5,074 nucleotides of DNA from Candidatus Cloacimonadota bacterium (GTDB lineage: Bacteria > Cloacimonadota > Cloacimonadia > Cloacimonadales > Cloacimonadaceae), in NCBI GenBank assembly GCA_028703735.1, contig JAQVMI010000168.1, positions 1 through 5,074 of the forward strand. Reading direction: 5' to 3'. The translations under genes and the position numbers were made by a program. Of this stretch, positions 5,039-5,074 are shown in pieces (the stretch's first letter is position 1; every line of letters starts with the position of its first letter). A model generated the notes under the pieces. It ran no database searches. It saw only the letters and a program-made list of their open reading frames with translations, and was not told the DNA's origin.

Positions 5039-5074
5039 ATGACTTTCCAAATCGATCCCACCTTTTTACGCAAT
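5039..5074 (+). CDS. Possible start of a rightward gene (partial)
   Basis: An ATG at 5039-5041 opens a frame that continues to the window edge: MTFQIDPTFLRN, 12 codons. There is no strong ribosome site, but a weak promoter-like pair lies 50-75 bases upstream and the large inverted repeat ends five bases before the ATG. If real, the gene would diverge from the minus-strand operon. A gene beginning just inside a long inverted repeat would fit a transposase near an insertion-sequence end, but 12 residues do not identify a family. Confidence 0.25.
   Translation, partial: MTFQIDPTFLRN

Larger units (their letters stand above)
4896..5060. repeat. Outer inverted repeat TGGGATCGAT enclosing the main palindrome
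   Basis: TGGGATCGAT at 4896-4905 is the exact reverse complement of ATCGATCCCA at 5051-5060. Weaker similarity continues outward: GTAAAC precedes the left copy, and GTAAAA precedes the right copy read on the other strand. The pair brackets the 21-bp inverted repeat at 4960-5034, giving a nested arrangement. A single 10-bp match in a region this size can arise by chance about one time in ten, so the outward extension and the nesting are what make it notable. Confidence 0.5.
4589..5074. other. Repeat-rich intergenic region upstream of the operon
   Basis: About 486 bases without a convincing complete gene. From left to right it holds the operon promoter (4610-4637), a stretch open on both strands but with no recognisable protein (about 4640-4800), a C7T6 run (4818-4830), the CCTTGCA repeat cluster (4846-4893), nested inverted repeats (4896-5060) and a possible rightward gene start (5039). 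No tRNA, rRNA fragment, riboswitch or CRISPR repeat was seen. The right half, from about 4846, is denser in repeats than the rest of the window. Confidence 0.7.

Overview
The window holds a compact minus-strand gene cluster covering nearly everything from position 4588 down to 1, followed on the right by about 490 bases with no convincing complete gene but dense in repeats. Base composition looks moderately AT-rich, gene starts are mostly ATG, and genes are packed by overlaps or one-base gaps. The genes indicate a bacterium; a MacB/LolD-type exporter is commonest in organisms with an outer membrane. A lineage such as Cloacimonadota would fit the general flavour of the proteins, but that is an impression, not a demonstration.

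Layout in order of transcription (right to left): a promoter (TTGACA, 16-bp spacer, TAGCAT) at 4637-4610; a LolD/MacB-type ABC ATPase (4582-3899); its FtsX/MacB-type permease (3918-2683, overlapping the ATPase gene by 20 bases); a YihY/BrkB-family inner-membrane protein (2681-1599, one base after the permease stop); purH, encoding the bifunctional enzyme of the last two steps of IMP synthesis (1602-55, ATGA overlap with the previous gene); and the first 17 codons of a further gene (53 leftwards), again one base after the preceding stop. No terminator is visible between genes, so they probably form one translationally coupled transcription unit. ATPase and permease should act together as an ABC machine; YihY is another membrane protein of unsettled function; purH is a metabolic enzyme whose link with the others looks like genome packing rather than a shared pathway.

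The right-hand region (4589-5074) contains the operon promoter, a C7T6 homopolymer run, a cluster of three GTWACCTTGCA-type repeats (two in tandem at an 11-bp period, one inverted), a 21-bp inverted repeat with only two mismatches around a 33-bp spacer, and a 10-bp perfect inverted repeat (TGGGATCGAT) enclosing it. A possible plus-strand gene starts at 5039 and leaves the window. This nested repeat block is the least ordinary part of the sequence: a small mobile or palindromic element, the edge of an insertion sequence, or a regulatory region for a gene to the right. The other notable point is an altered phosphate-binding loop in PurH, where the usual Ser/Thr-Gly-Gly-Thr reads Thr-Ser-Asn-Thr.
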